Positions 10,886-21,514 of a stretch of DNA of 64,000 nt are shown here, piece after piece (positions within the stretch are counted from its first letter, which is position 1; every line of letters starts with the position of its first letter). The notes under the pieces are model-generated. The model was not told the origin of the DNA, searched no databases, and saw nothing but the letters and a program-made list of their open reading frames with translations. Origin of the DNA: Stomorhina lunata (lineage: Eukaryota > Arthropoda > Insecta > Diptera > Rhiniidae); assembly GCA_933228675.1 (NCBI GenBank), contig OW121741.1, positions 40,639,952 through 40,703,951 of the forward strand. Direction: 5' to 3'. Position numbers and translations under genes: made by a program.

Positions 10886-11590
10886 ACCTGGTCAACCAGG
10901 TACCAGCCTTGCTCTGAGCTTTATGATAAGCATTTTGAGGCAAGTGTTTATATATTTTATTTTATAACATAGTAAAATAAATGTAGAGGAAATACATTGT
11001 ACAAATATTCAGTTAATTTTGAATTATTTTATTTACTTTGTCCTATCATTCCGTCGACTCATGCGCAACAACTTTGCTAAAGATTATAGCCTGATCAAAT
11101 GCACAGTTTACGATTTAATTCATTTTGAGTAGTTTTCAGTGGCGCCACCTAACGGAAATTAGTCTTACCAATTTAAAAACCTTCGCTGGCTTATCCGCAA
11201 CATCTTCGCTAAGGAGCACAACATGATCAAATTCACAGTTTACTATTCTATAAAGAACATACATACAAACATTCATTTGTTTAAAAGTTATAACATTACT
11301 CATTTTTCCCTCTTTTATCCCCTGCTTTCAAAAAGTTCCATATGCATTTTATTAAAATGCAGTTATCATAATTCTTATTCATATTACTTTTTGAGATGTT
11401 AAGTTATCATGTTATCCCTTTTTTTTACCCATTTTGGCCCCAAAATAAAAAAGTACCAAATACGTGTTCAATATTTCTTTCACATCTATTGACTGCAGTA
11501 CAAAGTTCCTTTCCATATTTTTTGGTTTAAAAAATAAGAGTGGGTTAAAAAAGTACAAAAAAAAACTATTTTCACATATTTTTACATACA
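10886..11590. repeat. Family C repeat, second copy, interrupted by mariner Y
   Basis: Begins with the hairpin GTACCTGGTCAACCAGGTAC at 10,888 and continues with the same sequence as 2,510-3,710, but keeps only about one and a half of the 132-bp units. It stops at about 11,590 where mariner Y begins. The AT-rich tail of family C resumes after Y at about 12,820. Confidence 0.75.
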
Positions 11591-11636
11591 TACAATTATT
11601 GACATTTCTCTATTTTAGACTTACTCAATTTGAACC

Positions 11637-12711
11637 ATGGAGAGATACACAATCCAACAACGTGTTAAAGTTATCCAGACTTATTATGAAAATGGGCGTT
11701 CAAATCAAAATGCATATCGTGCACTTCGTGATTTTTTTTGGTCAATTTGATGGTCCAAATGTGCGTACAATCGCAAAAATCGTGTAAAGATTCGATCAAA
11801 CCGGGTCTGTAGAAGATGTGAGAATACCAGTGCATGCTCGTATAGCTCGTGCTGCAGAAAATATTGCTGCTGTTCGCGATAGTGTGGCTGAAGAGCCGTC
11901 CACCTCAACTCGTCGTTGTGGCCAACAATTGCTCCTCTTACGCTTGTCGTTGATGAACAAAATCCATAAAGACTTGCATTTATACGCTTACAAGGTACAA
12001 TTGTCTCAAGAACTAAAGCCTCTTGACCATTCCAAACGTCGTTCATGGGCAGAATGGGCAACAGTGGATGATCAATTTTCAAAGAAAATCATCTTCAGTG
12101 ATGAGGCACATTTTCACCTCAGTGGATTCGTCAATAAACAGAATTGCCGCATTTGGGCGAATGAGAATCCAAGAGTGATTGTCGAAAAACCAATGCACCC
12201 ACAAAGAGTGACAGTTTGGTGCGGTTTATGGGCTGGCGGCATCATCGGGCCGTATTTTTTCCAAAAAGAGGTCGGTCAGGCAGTTACTGTGAATGGTGTT
12301 CGCTATCGTGAGATGATAACGAACTTTTTATGGCCCGAATTGGAAGATATGGATGTGGACGATATGTGGTTTCAGCAGGGCGATGCCACTTGCCACACAG
12401 CTAACGAAACAATGGCTCTTTTGCGCAACAAATTCAATGGCAGTGTTATCTCACGTAATGGCGATGTCAATTGGCCGCCAAGATCATGTGATTTGACACC
12501 GTTGGACTTTTTTCTTTGGGGTTATTTGAAAGAAAAGGTGTACGCCGATAAGCCAGCAACGATTCAAGAGCTAAAGGATGAGATAATTCGGCACATTAAC
12601 GGCATAGAACCTCCATTATGCCTCAGGGTCATGTAAAATTTGGACCATCGGATGGAGGTTTGCCGCCGTGGTCGCTGCGCCCATGTGGCCGATATTTTGT
12701 TCCATACATAA
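11637..12711 (+). pseudogene. Mariner Y transposase (DD41D, rosa-like), left copy
   Basis: Starts at ATG 11,637 (MERYTIQQRVKVIQTYYENG), a typical N-terminus for this family. A T-run near 11,732 shifts the frame after RALRDFF; the reading continues as GQFDGPNVRTIAKIV. A TAA at 11,785-11,787 then breaks the frame in this copy only. Domain landmarks are IIFSDEAHF (first Asp present), then WFQQGDATCHTA, in which the usual Gln-Asp-Gly reads Gly-Asp, and CDLTPLDFFLWG (third Asp). The spacing of 41 residues between second and third Asp in the sister family places it with DD41D mariners, known from the rosa group of tephritid flies. A TAA at 12,634-12,636 precedes 25 further in-frame codons ending DILFHT at 12,711. 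The right terminal repeat ends at about 12,816, followed by TA. The left terminal repeat is not found. Confidence 0.85.
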
Positions 12712-12879
12712 TTGAGTAATACCAATATATCATAATAATATAAAATTACAATAATTTCCTAAATAGTTTGTGTTTTATTGAAAATCAACATCGGCCCTTG
12801 AAATTTAACCACCCGATACATACATAAATATATATATATATATACATACAATTATTGCTCGTTTAAGAATATAAGATAA

Positions 12880-13005
12880 GATAAGGATTCAAAATATATA
12901 TTGTTTTTGATTTTTGAGCCAATATTTATTAAGGAAATTACAAACGGAATGACAATCTCCATATACCCCCGATTCTTTTTGATGGTTGGTATAAAAAGTG
13001 TTATA
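12880..13005 (-). repeat. Family A terminal fragment
   Basis: Carries the terminal part only: TTTTTGAGCCAATATT, CAAACGGAATGACAATCTCC and a diverged GATTCTTTTTGATGG end. Matches the outer 120 bp of full copies such as 26,930-27,028. The duplicate lies at 60,447-60,525 with an internal deletion. Confidence 0.7.
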
Positions 13006-14297
13006 TATCAAGTACGAAGATAATATTCGTGTAGACCAGTGTAATTAATCGCAAGTACTTACAATAAAAAATGGTGTATAAAATTATGCCATTTTCGATT
13101 TTCCAAACTCACAGAATATTTCCCAGACATTTCATATACAAAATTCTTTAAATAACAAAAATACTTCGATATGTATATGATTCTTTCTACCAACTCATGT
13201 ACATTAAAACCTATTTAAAAGCAAAGACCAGGTATTCAATTTTTTTAATGATTAATAATACCACCGGATATAGCACAACATGACTGAAGTGTGTCAGAAC
13301 AATTGAGCATGATTAAAATAACAAATAAACGATAAAAAAAATCTTCGAACATTAATCAATAAACATAAATTATATTCATGACTAAAAGATCATAAGGGTT
13401 GATATTTAATATCCAAATACTCAAGTACTTATTCCCTTAAAAAATGGCATAAAATATGCGTGCATAATTTATTTATCAATAAAAAACAGGGAAAATCGAA
13501 ATAAACGCATTGCAGTTTCCCCATGAATTCTAATGAGCGCAGACAATAACCATTTTCAACGCTCAATGACACAGTATTCAAATTGAACGATTAATCATTG
13601 AAACTAAAAGCAAATGTTTACAAACTTATTAAAGACAGCCCAAAAAGATTAAAGATGGGAACTATCTACTTATATAAAACTTCCAACTGACCCTCTATCA
13701 CTCCCTTATAAAAAGCGTGTGTTTTCTTATGATTATCATAATGATTATTACAATTACAATGGCCGTTGCAGGCGACAGAGCGACAGAGAAAGAGCCAGGG
13801 CGGCAAACAGCAAAAGCAACTAAATTCTATATTCAAATAACATTAATTAATGGATTCATTATGTTAATAATCAGAGGGAAAAAAGCCCTGCATAATTTTA
13901 TTACACTCTCTTCCCCTCTAATGGCACAGACAGTCGTTTTGGAAAGTCTCAGTCTAGAAATGATAGAATAAAGAAACTTTTAATCTTAACTGCTGATGAG
14001 ATGAAACAGCAAACATCGTTTATCTTTTAGTTTTCGTTTTATTATTAAAATACTTAAGACAAACAAACAATCAAATGACATAAGTGCCAAACGTTAAATC
14101 GCCCTTAGAGTCATCATCGCCCTTCAGCATCATCATTATTATCGTCATCATTATCTACGTCATTTTACCAACAACATTAAAATCTTCCTCATTATCATCA
14201 TGACTAACGTAGACAGTCTCGTCCTCAGTCTCTTTTATTATTACGTGATATTGTGGGAATAATATTTAGAAGTTTTTCCTGCTTTTTATTACATAAG
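13006..14297. other. Non-genic DNA between mariners Y and X
   Basis: No gene recognised. An open frame at 13,717-13,971 (MCFLMIIIMIITITMAVAG...) is present in the second copy at 61,238-61,492 too, but has no recognised domain. Its beginning is low-complexity Ile/Met from a GATTATCATAATGATTATT tract, so it is probably chance. GAT/ATC-rich triplet runs occur at 14,115-14,200. Confidence 0.4.
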
Positions 14298-14299
14298 TA

Positions 14300-15602
14300 T
14301 CGGGTGTTTTTTATTGAGGTATAGAACTTTAAGTTGGCATCACTTTTTTAGCTGGCGGCCATTTTGTCAGCTGTCAAGTGATTAATATTTAGTTTGGTTT
14401 GCCATTTCATCATGAACAGGTTGACAAAAGAACAACGCTAGCAAATCGTGCAAATTTATTTCGAAAATAATGGTTCCGTTCGCGAAGTTTACCGCAAGCT
14501 CCGTCCATTTTATGGTCGACATAATCGTCCATCAGAGCAATTAATTCGGTTAACCATGGATCGTTTTCGCACTACGTTTACTCTATGTGATAATACGCAT
14601 CCGCAGCGACGTCGAACAGTGCGCACCGAAGTAACAATTGCCGCTGTAGAGCAAAGTGTTGAAGAGGACCCGAATGAATCGATTCGCCACCGTGCACAGC
14701 AATTGGAGCTTTGTCCATCAACTTTATGGAAGATTTTGCGCAAAGATCTTGGCTTGCGACCTTACAAGATCCAGCTTGTGGAAGAATTAAAGCCGCGGGA
14801 CCATGCAATGCGTCGTGATTTTGGTGTATGGGCCGAAAATGAGATTGATCTCGATGCTGATTTTCATCGCAAAATTTTGTTCAGTGGTGAGGCTCATTTT
14901 TGGTTGAATGGCTACGTCAACAAGCAAAATTGCCGCATTTGGAGTGAAGAGAATCCACATGAGACCCTTGAGACGCCATTACATCCACAAAAACTGACTG
15001 TTTGGTGTGCTCTATGGGCTGGTGGAGTCATTGGGCCATACTTCTTCCGAAATAATGCTGGAGAGTCAGTTACCATAAATGGAGACCGATATAGAGCCAT
15101 GATAACCGACTATTTTGTTCCCCAATTGGATGGCATGAATGTGGATGAGTTGTGGTTCCAACAAGATGGCGCTACATGCCACACAGCGCACGTCACAATT
15201 GATTTTTTGAAGGAAACATTCGATGAACGCGTAATTTCGCGGAATGGACCTGTCAATTGGCCACCAAGATCGTGCGATTTGACACCACTGGATTATTTTC
15301 TTTGGGGATATGTGAAGTCGCTCGTCTACGCCAACAAACCAGAAACGTTAGGGGACTTGGAAGCCAACATTCGTGGCGTTATTGCCAACATACGGCCCCA
15401 TATGCTTGAAAAAGTAGTTGAAAATTGGACCTGTAGAATTGGCTTTATTCGAGCCAGCCGCGGCGGCCACATGCCCGAAATCATATTTAAACATTAATGG
15501 CATAAAATTATCCTTCCAATAAAGCCAAATTGATGGACATTAAAACGATTTTCTTGTGTTTTATTTCAATTCGAAGTTCTATACCTCTAAAAAAACACCC
15601 AT
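14300..15602 (+). mobile_element. Mariner X (DD41D), left copy, complete ends
   Basis: About 1,303 bp. The left end reads GGGTGTTTTTTATTGAGGTA and the right end, reverse-complemented, GGGTGTTTTTTTAGAGGTAT, followed on both by AGAACTT. TA flanks both sides (14,298-14,299 and 15,603-15,604). A polyadenylation signal AATAAA lies at 15,518-15,523, just after the transposase stop. The duplicate is at 61,809-63,112. Confidence 0.88.
14412..15497 (+). pseudogene. Mariner X transposase (DD41D), left copy
   Basis: ATG at 14,412 gives MNRLTKEQR, then a TAG at codon 10 (14,439-14,441), after which the frame is open for 349 codons to 15,497. Two DNA-binding segments are seen (NNGSVREVYRKLRPFYGRHN and RHRAQQLELCPSTLWKILRK). 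The catalytic region has RKILFSGEAHFWL, where the first catalytic Asp is replaced by Gly (codon 14,886-14,888). The second Asp in WFQQDGATCHTA and the third in CDLTPLDYFLWG are present, with 41 residues between them. Both the TAG and the Asp-to-Gly change are shared by the copy at 61,921, so this lineage was already dead, or at least altered, before the duplication. It ends in RASRGGHMPEIIFKH, the normal C-terminus of this family. Confidence 0.88.
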
Positions 15603-15936
15603 TATTTGACTTGATTGTTTTCGAAAGACGACAGATTCAAGTGTTAAATAACGCGTGGCCTTTGAAATTATGGTTTTTTGCTTGATTTTAAGTCAACACA
15701 ATGATTTAACCACTATTTTTTTGTGAATTTAGATATGGTCCCTTGCAGTACAGGAATACAAATGGAATTAAAGTACTTTTGTTGGATTCTTGTGGTGCTT
15801 TATGCTCATCGACTACTTTAAGTAAATGACTGATAACTCAGTGAGAAACAGAGATAGAAAAAAATATCGCTGAAAAATCCGAATCGCTTCTAAAAGCATT
15901 TTCGCCAAATCAAGTGCCTCCAAGCCAATCATGAGG

Positions 15937-17125
15937 GACATTGCTCAATCGCCTTAGAATGTCATAAGGATAATATACTTCAATTTTGGTTTTTGAGCCA
16001 ATATTAAGCTAATTACAAACGGAATGACAATCCTAATATACCCCCCATTTTTTTAGCTGTCATAGTTTCTAATTTAATAGCTTTTAACCGGCCTTTGCTA
16101 CATTTTTATACCCAACATCAAAAAGAATGGGGGGTATTTTGAGATTGTCATTCCGTTTGTAATTTCCTTAATATTGGCTAAAAAACCAAAATTGAAGTAT
16201 ATTTTGAATCCTTATAAAATTCTAAGACGATTGAGCGCTTTACGTCTGTCTGTCTGTTGTCGGCACGATAAAACCTTAACGAAAGGATATAGGTCACTGA
16301 AATTTTGCACAAATATTCTTCATTTCTTGGAAAATTTTGGAATTGAAATCTGGCAAAATCGGTTCACATTTGACCATAGCTCCCGTATAACCTCGTCTAG
16401 GCTTATCGCTTATTTGCTAATAAATGACAAATTATAACAGCTCTGATGACAAAATTTGGTATCTAGAAGTTCTACATAAGTACTAGGCAGCCCATTTAAC
16501 CATAGCTCCCATATAAAAAACTTACGGAAACACAAAAATACAAAAAGAAAAGGGGGTGTATGTCCGTAAGATAAAAACGCGATAGCGCCTTAACGAAAAG
16601 GGCTATAGCAACAAAATTTTACAATTTTGCCAGCCAGTGTGCAAAATTTTGTTACAATCGGTTACCATTTGATCATAGCTCCCATATAAAAAACTTACGA
16701 AAACACAAAAATACAAAAAGAAAAGATGATTTATGTCCGTCCGATAAAAGTGCGATAGCTCCTTAACTACAAGAGCTAGAGAGACAAAATTGTACAAAAG
16801 TATTTTTGATATGTAACAGAAGTTGTATACTGAAAATCGGTTCACATTTAGTTAGAGCTTCCATATAACCCCGCCCCGGGAAATATATGTATGCTGATAA
16901 ATTGAATACAATTGTAATAGCTATGACGACTAAATTTAGAATAGAAAAGTTTTATGCAACTGTTGGTCAGTATATCAAATTTTATAGGAATCGGTCCATA
17001 TTTGACTATAGCTTTCATATAAAAAACACTCCCGGAATTAAAAAAAAATGTAGCAAAGGCCAGTTAAAAGCTATTAAATTAGAAACTATGATGGCCACTT
17101 TTGCAAAAACAAGCGGCGGAAAACA
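15937..17125 (+). repeat. Family A repeat with a small inverted end piece
   Basis: 15,937-16,047 is the outer end of family A in minus orientation; 16,048-16,105 is an internal piece, also reversed. From 16,107 a plus-strand copy starts at ATACCCAACATCAAAAAG and runs through GTCTGTCTGTTG, CCTCGTCTAGGCTTATCGC and CCCCGCCCCGGGAAA to about 17,125, lacking the far end. The same arrangement is seen from 63,446 to the window end. Confidence 0.8.
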
Positions 17126-18410
17126 TATAGGGCTATGTATTGAAATACAATAGGTGTAATAGCTATCAGGAGACTATACTAAGGCTATGATCTATGAGTT
17201 TCAGTTTCGATTGATCTTTCTGTTTATTTAAGCTTAAATAGGTGGATTGATTAAAACTGATAGCAATTTTCGGTTTAATGGATTTTAAGGAATTTGTCGA
17301 AATCTGAAAACTATTCCCAAGTAGATATTAGAAGTTTGGAAAATTTGAGTCTTGGATTCTTAAATGCCAGAATAGTGTTGCCATTAGGAAAGTTGCTAAA
17401 GAAACAGAACTTCTTATTATCACCCTTAAAAAAATGTTTCGAAATCACCTCAAAACCTTTTTAACCACCTCTTAAGTGCTGATGCCGCAATAACTTTCGC
17501 TACAAAATATCATCATAATTATCATTTTTATTACTCGTGTAGACAAAGGCCGTTAAGTATAAATATTAAAATACAAAATATTGAATATTTTATTAAGCCA
17601 CAAATGCACACGTTGGCTGAATAACTTTTGACAATAAATTACGATGACAATGATCACTTGTAATTATTTTTGCTTTGAAAAAAGGACTCAAAATAAAATT
17701 CCCAGGATATATCCACGTTAAAAGGCAGGGAGTTAAAAAAGCGCTTAAGCGTACTTAAGTGAAAAGACAATAAAAAATATTATAAATCTATAAATGAATA
17801 GTGAAAAAAGGATCTAAAATATACACAAACTCTCACCCTGCGACACAGATACAGGACGAAACAGAGGAAGGGAAATACAAATAAATGGCAACAGTATCTA
17901 TTAAAAACAATTACAACAATCCTCTAGGTATAACAGCAGCCGAAGAATACACAAATGCGTTGTACATTAGTGTTGATGCACGTGACCAAAGGATATACAT
18001 ACATAACTAACGAGTAACGAGTCCTTTAGGAAAGAAAAACTGCGTTCGTACTATGTGTAAGTCTCACAGCGGTATGGAAGTGAGAAAAGTCATACAAATA
18101 TTTCTCATTGCCTTTGTGCTTAATCGAGCGGAATTCCAGATGTAAATAACCGCGTACAAGCGGGATAAAAGTCTGAAAACAAAATACGACAAAAATAATA
18201 ACAACAGAGAAAGGATTCGTAATGAAGGCCAGGGAGGGTTGAATGAGAATGTGCAACAGCGTAAATTCTATCTATTTATGTGTACATATATACACATACA
18301 TATGTATCTATGGCTAACATTGAAGTTAAAGTAAAGTATTGAAAATACGTTTGTACCACACACACGATACATTTCATTGAAGCTCCCAGTAGTTCCAAAC
18401 GAAAATACTA
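17126..18410. other. Non-genic or unrecognised DNA
   Basis: No gene or repeat family of this window is recognised. There are CA/TA-rich microsatellite patches near 18,285-18,310 and 18,358-18,366. It may be host single-copy sequence. Confidence 0.35.
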
Positions 18411-18445
18411 TCTTCAATCATACATGGGCATACTGCATTACTTTT

Positions 18446-18810
18446 TTACTGCAGTAAGCATATCAGTAATCAGTAAATGTTTACTGATTACTGAAACAAA
18501 AAATCAGTATTCAGTAAATTTTACTGATTACTGAAAAAATAAATCAGTATTTAGTAAATTTTACTGAATACTGAAAACTTTTTTCAGTATTTAGTAAATT
18601 TTACTGATTACTGAAGAAAAATTTCAGTAATCAGTAAAATTTACTGATTACTGGAAAAAAATTTCAGTATTCAGTAAATTTTACTGATTACTGAAAAAAA
18701 AATTTCAGTATTCAGTAAATTTTACTGATAACTGAAAAAAATTCAGTAATCAGTAAATTTTACTGATTACTGCAAATAAATTCAGTAATCAGTATATTTT
18801 ACTGCTTAAT
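18446..18810. repeat. Left subterminal array of CAGTAATCAGTAAA palindromes
   Basis: About nine consecutive units of roughly 35 bp. Each unit is an inverted repeat, CAGTAATCAGTAAA facing TTTACTGATTACTG, with variants CAGTATTCAGT and CAGTATTTAGT. Units are separated by A-rich or T-rich spacers. Confidence 0.88.
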
Positions 18811-18971
18811 GATTAGATTGCAGGATTTAAAGTTTTTCAGCAAAAATTAAAAAAAACTTTTTTATTTTAACACAGAAATGTCATTGAAGACAAGCACTTA
18901 GTAAGTAATGGTACCACAAAAAGCCCATCTATGGTACTTGCCTTATTAAATTACAAATAGGGAGTAAAATA

Positions 18972-19128
18972 ACCCAGCAAAACTTTTGATTAACAAGTTA
19001 TAAGATAAACAGCTAAAATACTGAATAGGAACTACTTACTCATTAGCTGTTGAAATCATTACATTAACATGGTGACGTCATTGGAGGTAAGTACTTACCA
19101 ATTGCAGAAAATTAGGGACTTGAGTACA
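18972..19128 (+). repeat. End fragment of the CCCAG TIR element
   Basis: Begins CCCAGCAAAACTTTTGATTA and continues with GAACTACTTACTCATT, CATTACATTAACATGG and AAGTACTTACCAATTGCAGA, matching the first 150 bp of the copies at 37,574 and 49,459. It is more diverged and truncated. Confidence 0.75.
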
Positions 19129-19141
19129 TACATAGAATATT

Positions 19142-19340
19142 CCCACAACATTACAATTGGAACAAGGGGTACTTCTCTCAGACAATGAGCTGCATCCGAT
19201 TCTATTTTTAGACTCATTGAAAGGGAGCTACGTTTTAACTCCGGTTCCTAACGGCAAATGCATTAGTTAGAAAAGTTAAACATAGGCTAATACTGGTCTG
19301 GCCGGGGATCGAACTTGGAACCTCTGTTTGTTTGCACAAG
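19142..19340 (-). repeat. tRNA-derived SINE, copy 1, internally deleted
   Basis: Minus-oriented copy of the SINE defined at 46,236-46,540. The 3' half (CAATTGGAACAAGGGGTACT, GACTCATTGAAAGGGA, CGGCAAATGCATTAGTTAG) is well kept. About 60 bp after AGGCTAATAC are deleted. The tRNA-like head is present only from TCTGGCCGGGGATCGAACTT (B box, reversed) and then diverges. Confidence 0.75.
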
Positions 19341-19857
19341 GGAGTTTATGACCTTTTTTGGTATCTAAATACGTTCAGATTATCCTGGTGTGTTCACAAA
19401 AGTTGTTTAGTTTTATGGTGGCTATAACTTTACAAAATATAGCGGTAAAAAATCAGGATTTCCAAAAAGTTATGATAAAAAAATTTTCTTGAACATTTTT
19501 AAAAAAGACATAAAAAGACATAAAATTTTATTAAGACATAAAATTTTATTAAGAAATATTTTACATGCTCTTGGCTACATTTTCCCCAACATAGTTAAGC
19601 GATATTTTTAAGTACTGATTATCAATTTGGGAAAAACCGATTTTTTTGGCATCATGCTAATATTGGGAAACTTTTGTGGATCATACAAAAAAAAAAAAGG
19701 TCACTAAACTAGACAAACTGAGTATAGGGTTTTACTACAATTCGATAGTAGAATAGGACCCATATAGTCACGGCCTTGCACTTTTCAAAATATGTTCTTT
19801 TGTTGTGTAGTTTAGTTCTTGTATTTTTAATTATATAATCAAAACCACCGGATACTG

Positions 19858-20216
19858 CATTCAATAATCAGTATTACTGATTTTTTTCAGTATTCAGTAA
19901 AATTTACTGATTACTGAAATTATTTTCAGTAATCAGTAAAATTTACTGAATACTGACATTTTTTTTTTCAGTAATCAGTACAATTTACTGAATACTGAAT
20001 TTTTTTCAGTAATCAGTAAAATTTACTGAATACTGAAATTTTTTTTCAGTAATTAGTAAAATTTTCTGATTACTGAAAATTTCTTTCAGTAATCAGTAAA
20101 ATTTACTGAATACTGAAATTTTTTTCAGTAATCAGTAAAATTTACTGAATACTGATTTTTTCTTTCAGTAATCAGTAAAAGAAAAAAAATACTGAAAAAG
20201 TACTGGTACTGCAAAG
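19858..20216. repeat. Right subterminal array of CAGTAATCAGTAAA palindromes
   Basis: About eight units of the same palindromic word as the left array, in a mirror arrangement that makes the two element ends similar. The commonest unit here pairs CAGTAATCAGTAAA with TTTACTGAATACTG. Confidence 0.88.
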
Positions 20217-20236
20217 TGCCCATCTATGTCTTCAAT

Positions 20237-20735
20237 ACCAGTGCAGTGACTAGCGATTTCAACTTGTGATTGTCATTTTTACTCAGCAAAAAACTATCAT
20301 GTGGTTATTTTTAAAGAAACCATCGAGTCCATCCGATGGCATGTACGTATTTAAATGGCTAGTCCTTTAAACTGCCTTTACAGCTGCTTTCCAACTTCAA
20401 ACTGCAGGGTTCACTTCTTAGAAGCCTCAATCTATATTGTTTAGAAGACTTTGATTGCACTCAATACAAATAAAACCCGGAAGCAACACATCCTACATCC
20501 TCTTCAGCTTAGTTTTCAAACACGTCCATAGGTATCTTTTAGTTCACGTATTTCGCTTAATTTTACTTACTCGAATGTTCCAAAAAGCTAAAGAAATTTT
20601 TACTCGTATTTATTCCTGAATTACTTCAAGTTATTTCTTGTAAACAAAATACATTCGAGTACTTGCAGTGGGTGTTTAAATGAAGTACAGTGGAACGATG
20701 GAGATATCACTTTTCAAAATTCGTATATAGCTGCA
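20237..20735. other. Non-genic DNA
   Basis: No gene or known repeat recognised between the hAT-like element and the LINE-B 3' end. Confidence 0.35.
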
Positions 20736-21514
20736 GTGCGATTAGAGGGTGCACGATCTAAGGACGCCTTTTTCTACGATTTCCCTCAGAAGCATTATCG
20801 AACACTTTTCTTGTTGGAAAATTTTCATCCATTCGCACAACATGTCCTAGCCAACGTAGCCGCTTATAACTCATTCAAATCATGGTTCATTCGATGTCGA
20901 TCCTCATTAATGACGCAGACTGGTCCAAAGATTTTTTGTAGAATTTTCCTCTCAAACACTCCAAGGATAGCTTCATCTGCCTGTACAAGTGCCCATAATT
21001 CAGCACCATATAATAACACGGGTAGTATAAGCGTTTTATAGAGCGTGATTTTGGCAAGTATGATTCTATGTTTGATTTCAAAACTTATATCGTTATTTAT
21101 GTTGACGGCAATACCGAGGTAAACAAATTGTTGTTCTGGTTGTATTAACTGCAGTATTTCGCAGGATTTTCTCTAATACAATATTGAAGAGATCGCAGAA
21201 TGAACCTGTAAGTTTCGTAGGGATTCTAACCTCAGACATATCTTCAAACATCTTCGGCCGTATAGGGCTGTCAAAATTAGCTTTGTATTCAATAAATAGA
21301 TGATATATATCAATTTGTTTCTGTGTTGTGTTTTCTCCAGGATTTGACGTAGCGTGAAGTTCTGGTCAGTGGTAGATTTTCCTGGTCTAAAGCCACTTTG
21401 GTAGGTCCCAATTATTTCAATTACTTTGGGCTTTAGTCTTTCTCTGTGCAATGGAAAATGAACTCTGAGACTTCAATCATCGAACATACGTTCTTCAACT
21501 CATCACCTTCGGTC

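Larger units (their letters stand above)
8742..16500 (+). repeat. Segmental duplication, left copy (direct)
   Basis: This stretch matches 56,426-64,000 in the same orientation, including every nested transposon, with an offset that drifts from 47,684 to 47,509 through small indels. In mariner X about 8 substitutions are seen over 1,050 bp. The right copy runs off the window, so the full extent is unknown. The left boundary coincides with a TA at 8,742-8,743. Confidence 0.9.
18419..20228. mobile_element. Non-autonomous hAT-like element with palindromic subterminal arrays
   Basis: An exact 8-bp target duplication TCTTCAAT lies at 18,411-18,418 and 20,229-20,236. The inner ends form an imperfect inverted repeat: left CATACATGGGCATACTGCAT, right (reverse-complemented) CATAGATGGGCACTTTGCAG. 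An 8-bp duplication and subterminal repeats fit hAT, although the CATA terminus is not the commonest form. Both flanks are arrays of a palindromic word, CAGTAATCAGTAAA and its complement, separated by A or T runs. The interior holds a fragment of the CCCAG element and a SINE copy, and no transposase. Confidence 0.75.

Noticed and set aside
13717..13971. 84-residue frame conserved in both duplicates
   Set aside because: Conservation is explained by the recent duplication; the start is low-complexity Ile/Met and there is no recognised domain.
14510..14743. Antisense open frames over mariner X (also 62,019-62,252)
   Set aside because: They mirror the transposase frame on the opposite strand and have no domain of their own.
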